Shown in pieces: positions 20,426 through 23,642 of a stretch of DNA of 23,642 nucleotides. Made by a program: the position numbers and the translations under genes. Location: NCBI GenBank assembly GCA_000934455.1, contig KN883056.1:44707-68348 (forward strand), written 5' to 3'. The notes under the pieces were generated by a model, which worked only from the letters and a program-made list of their open reading frames with translations, was not told where the DNA came from and made no database searches. This DNA comes from Apostichopus parvimensis. Its lineage: Eukaryota; Echinodermata; Holothuroidea; Aspidochirotida; Stichopodidae. Positions within the stretch are counted from its first letter, which is position 1, and each line of letters opens with the position of its first letter.

Positions 20426-20652
20426 TTCCAGCTTGCACTAAAAGCTCAGTGTAAATGACACCGTTCTATGCAATTTGATATCAATAGTCATTATTTTTAT
20501 TGAATTATCTGTCGTTAAAAAATTTAAGCTGATTAAAATTTGCCAGATCTTTTAACGAGTCCATAGATTCTACAAACTTCACTCAAAATTTGACAGCCCC
20601 GCCCAAAAGATTATGCGCCAATTGTTTTCCGAAATTCATCAGCAAACAGGTA

Positions 20653-22506
20653 TTAAGACTTTAAAGTATTGCAGATGTGTGGAAATACATTTACGGTGCC
20701 TTGCATGTTATTCAGCATATCTACTGCACAGGCAGATTTGTCTTTGTATATTTCATGCAGGACATCTAAAATGGAGCGGAGAACAATTGTTTGTTCTTTT
20801 TTTTGCCGCCAACTTAGCTCGCTGAATAGCCGAGAGCTCCTCCTGAATCTGGCATTGCCTCACTGCTGCAGATCGATTTTGGAAACTCATCTGTGGTCGA
20901 AGTGGCTCTACTGGAGATGGCACAGATGGAGTTGACATCAAGGCATGTTCTGATTCATCAGAATAGATGGTCTCCTGAAAAGAATTATTAAAAAGTAATA
21001 AATAAATGAAGGATTACCTGGCTGGGTGCACAAAATCAACAACGGGAGCGGCCCTACCTCTTACAAGAGCCCAGACAAAAACACATGTACTCGAGGAATG
21101 AGAGAAAATCTCCTGTACTGGGCCTGCCACACACTGAGACTAACAAAAACACCACAGATTACCACTTTGTTTAGTACATGGGCCCAGGTAGTAAATGGCC
21201 CAGGCCAGTAGCGAGCTCTGTATAACTAGTGAAGATGTGGCGATACCCACCGGGATTGTTTGCAGGTCGATACATATGAGGTTAATGTTCAATATCTGTG
21301 AGCTTGCAATATCATCCCCAGAGAGGATCTTCCAGCACCGGTGGACCACAATATAATAATATATCAGTTAAACTTCTCAAAGTACGTTGATTTTATGAAG
21401 TTATTATTACTATGGCCCTCTGTCAGAAAACGCTGCCCTCTGTCATGGAAAAATCACCAGTTTTGTTGAGGCGAAAACATCAATAGTTATATCACATAGT
21501 GCTTATGGCGTCACCTGGCCGCCCATTAATTTAGTGGCTCCCTATTGCAAACCCCTAAAATTTGAATCTACATTCCTGAACAGAAATGATTGGACAAATA
21601 GGCATTAGCTAGCAATCGACAACACTTGCCTCCCCCCCCCCCCCCCGCCCACCCTGTTGCAACATAATGCATTCAGAAACTGCAACATTGATATTGGGAG
21701 CGAGGTATGTCCCATGTACTTTAACGTGTCATATAATCTGACCTGTCTTGGAGGCTTTGTAGGCTTTGGCCTTGGAAGCCAAGTCTCTCCATTTCTTTCG
21801 GACCATAGTCCACTCCCGTACTGGTCCTCCAACTGTTTGCAGGACCGCTGCTGCCTTCTTCCAGTTTCTGTTGAGTATGATAAAGGATAAACAAATGAAA
21901 TACATGTTCATATTTCATCCAATAGCACCAGCCCCAAATAAAATTAAACCAACACTGATATATACAACATGATAACAGAAGGCCTCTACATAATAAAATA
22001 TAAATTTCAAACCTGGGCATCCATTAGAAAGCCAAGGAAAACAGAATTTGTTCAAGATATCACTCAAGATCAGTCATCTGACAACTTTTGAATTCTTAAG
22101 TGATATTAAATGGCTTCCGACATTTCAAATGATATTTTAATAACACAAATTAGGATTTACTCAGGCTATTGTAAAACCAAGTCTTGTGTAGTGGAATCTC
22201 TTAGCTGTAGCTGCAAAAACAAAACAAACAAACATACAAACAATTTGAACACAAAATGATTGCTGTGGAATTCACAAACCTTTCCTTCATCTTCTCTTCT
22301 TTACTGGACCCCTTCTCTCCAGTGCCAAAGAGCAGTGCCTTGTGAATGGAGACAAACTCCAAAAAAGTCAGTGTTTCCATCTCTGAGAAATCAAGGCACC
22401 GTTTTCGCTTTTCCTGAAGAGGAATATTGTTGTGAAAATTAGGGCAACAAGACACAATGAGTGCTCTTCTGATTTGACCACTAACTGTAACACTGACATA
22501 CGACAT
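20653..22506 (-). pseudogene. Harbinger Myb/SANT-like DNA-binding protein, multi-exon, frameshifted
   Basis: Expected to bind the transposon ends and bring the transposase to them. Exon a (22413-22280, possibly from ATG 22506) reads CLDFSEMETLTFLEFVSIHK and KEEKMKER. Its donor AAAG|GTTTGT joins acceptor CTCAACAG of exon b (21867-21743), giving KERNWKKAAAVLQTVGG, then VREWTMVRKKWRDLASKAKA, the third helix. Exon c (about 21349-21251) would follow as GGPPVLE..ILSGDDIAS, but its acceptor lacks AG and it has a shift near 21325. Exon d (20974-20653) joins in phase 0 as ETIYSDESE and then QIQEELSAIQRAKLAAKK. It shifts at a run of eight A (near 20803) and ends TIVLRSILDVLHEIYKDK and on to TAA at 20653. 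The true N terminus and exon c are uncertain. Confidence 0.72.
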
Positions 22507-23390
22507 CTTAGTCCTATTACTATCACAGTGAGTAGCGGTGTAATGTTAGTATTATTGTTAATGGCAGATTGGGTCTATTCAACTAGGTTAGGTCTAATTT
22601 CTTATAGGACTGGCATACACGTTCAACAACCTACACTGTACTAGCCTAATAGTATTCCTGTAAATAGGTTTGGCATATGTGAACATTAATGGCGGCAAAA
22701 GGTAAGTAGGTCTAGGCTACTAGGCCTACATCGCAGGCACAGTAGCCACTTGGGCACTGACGCAATAGCCTACCAAAGCCTAGGCCCATAGACTAGCTTT
22801 TGGCTTTGTAAAGTTGTAGCATGTAGGCTATAGCAGTATAACTAAGCCTACGTAGGCTAGTATAGTATTAGTAGTAACTACCTTACAACTGTAATGTTAG
22901 CCCATACTAGCCTAGCCCTTAAAGAGGACTGTAGTGTGGGTTCCTCGCGATCATCCTTAGCGGCTTCCTGACTCGGTTCGGAAAACATTAGCATAGTAGG
23001 GTAGGCCTTATACTGATAATTGCTAACACTTGGCCTATGCTTGGATTACGGTTAAAAGCGCTAAATATGGTTACTAGGCTATTTGGTCCCATTTAGTCTG
23101 CACTGTAGCTTATTAATTACAACGAAGGAGACAATTTTATGTCTCAATAACTGCATGAGAAGTCCCTCCGTCTATTTGACGTCAAAATATTAATATTACA
23201 TAAGTTTTGGGCAATTATTGTGATATTGTGTATATTATTAAAGGCATTTTACTTGGTATTTACCTTTCCCATTCTCGCAATTGTAAAGATCGTTCGTGCG
23301 ATGAACTGTTAAAACTTTTAGCGGTCAAAGTTCACAGCCTCGTTCATGTCAACAACAATTAAATGTACGCATCTTAAGACACGTCTTAGT
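22507..23390. other. Right interior of Harbinger, TAGGCCTA-rich, no gene
   Basis: Likely 5' flank of the Myb-like gene. From 22690 to 22910 the sequence is dominated by AGGCTA, TAGCCTA and AGGCCTA words, both strands alike. An ATGGCGGCAAAAG|GTAAGT at 22691 looks like a mini first exon on plus but has no partner downstream. No other coding signal. Confidence 0.5.
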
Positions 23391-23495
23391 GAAGAACAGT
23401 TTTGTGAAACCGAGATCCAAACAGTACTTTACTAAGACGCATCTTAGAGTAAGTCGAGTCCGCACATCAATAAGTCCTGTGTGCGTAAGTCGAGT

Positions 23496-23511
23496 TTTGT
23501 GAAACAGGCCC
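23496..23511 (-). repeat. Right terminal inverted repeat of Harbinger
   Basis: TTTGTGAAACAGGCCC, exact reverse complement of 17837-17852. Sub-terminal AAGACRCRTCTTAG words lie at 23374-23391 and 23432-23447. Confidence 0.9.
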
Positions 23512-23642
23512 AATGTGTATTGCCTGTACAATGTATTATATGTGGGAAAAGAAACTCATACATTACTCGGTGTTGTAAGCGGGTACAGGACAAGCTGCAG
23601 CAGAAAGAGACTTTCGATGGAGGTCAGCCCAGTGGCGTAGCT
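23512..23642 (+). other. Unidentified open frame running off the window
   Basis: One plus-strand frame is open from the right end of the Harbinger to the last base. It contains PVQCIICGKRN and TRCCKRVQDKLQQK, a possible Cys-x2-Cys...Cys-Cys zinc-binding arrangement. At about 43 codons it could be chance. It may be part of another transposon-encoded or host protein into which the Harbinger inserted. I do not recognise it. Confidence 0.25.

Larger units (their letters stand above)
17837..23511 (+). mobile_element. PIF/Harbinger DNA transposon, two-gene type, about 5.7 kb
   Basis: Bounded by perfect 16-bp terminal inverted repeats, GGGCCTGTTTCACAAA at 17837-17852 and its reverse complement at 23496-23511. 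Inside lie both genes expected of an autonomous Harbinger: a DDE transposase on plus and a Myb/SANT-like DNA-binding protein on minus, in convergent order. Both ends have sub-terminal words built on AAGACGCGTCTTAGT and a second TIR-like copy (left about 17908, CCGGTTTCGCAAAG; right about 23399, TTTGTGAAACCG). No matching 3-bp target duplication is visible: the left flank is CTG and the right flank is AAT. Both genes carry frameshifts, so this copy is probably dead, unless the shifts are assembly errors. Confidence 0.88.

Noticed and set aside
22691-22710. Plus-strand mini exon ATGGCGGCAAAAG with GTAAGT donor
   Set aside because: No matching downstream exon; lies in the 5' flank of the minus-strand Myb-like gene near the transposon end.
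1-23642. tRNA, rRNA, CRISPR array or bacterial operon signals
   Set aside because: None seen; the sequence is clearly animal, with GT-AG introns and eukaryotic transposable elements.

Overview
This window is AT-rich eukaryotic DNA from an animal, most likely a marine invertebrate. The evidence is GT-AG introns in phase 1, an immunoglobulin-type membrane receptor, and non-LTR, Penelope-like and PIF/Harbinger transposable elements. An echinoderm or similar deuterostome is my best guess. It rests on general texture (for example a TAGGCCTA-rich stretch near 22.7-22.9 kb), not on a diagnostic gene.

Region 1 (1 to about 9.5 kb) holds one plus-strand cell-surface receptor gene. Exon 1 (313-1105) gives a signal peptide, a V-like Ig domain and a second Ig-like domain. 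Exon 2 (4427-5173) is a diverged duplicate of the same two-domain cassette without a signal peptide. A short exon at 9443-9527 encodes a transmembrane helix. All junctions are phase 1, so the exons join cleanly. Both V-like domains lack the usual F-strand cysteine but share a cluster of four N-terminal cysteines, and both second domains share six cysteines. Intron 2 carries a decayed LINE (6229-7677) and an inverted copy of its 3' region (5827 to about 6080).

Region 2 (about 10.2 to 15.4 kb) has no intact gene. It is a tandem array of about twelve decayed copies of the 5' leader, signal peptide and V-like domain of this receptor family, all in the same orientation, at roughly 370-470 bp per unit. 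Two of the units share a LINE insertion at the same position, so multi-unit blocks were duplicated. A 309-bp palindromic MITE with a 7-bp target duplication sits at a unit junction. Region 15.4-17.8 kb has no gene. Part of it (16.43-17.29 kb) is a diverged copy of receptor intron 1.

Region 3 (17837-23511) is a 5.7-kb PIF/Harbinger DNA transposon with 16-bp perfect terminal inverted repeats. It carries its two expected genes in convergent orientation: a two-exon DDE transposase (plus, 18081-19498) and a multi-exon Myb/SANT-like protein (minus, about 22506-20653). Both contain single-base frameshifts. A Penelope-like GIY-YIG fragment lies between them. The last 130 bp hold an unidentified open frame that runs off the window.

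The locus reads as a rapidly evolving innate-immune-type Ig receptor family: a cassette gene next to an array of V-domain relics, heavily invaded by transposons.
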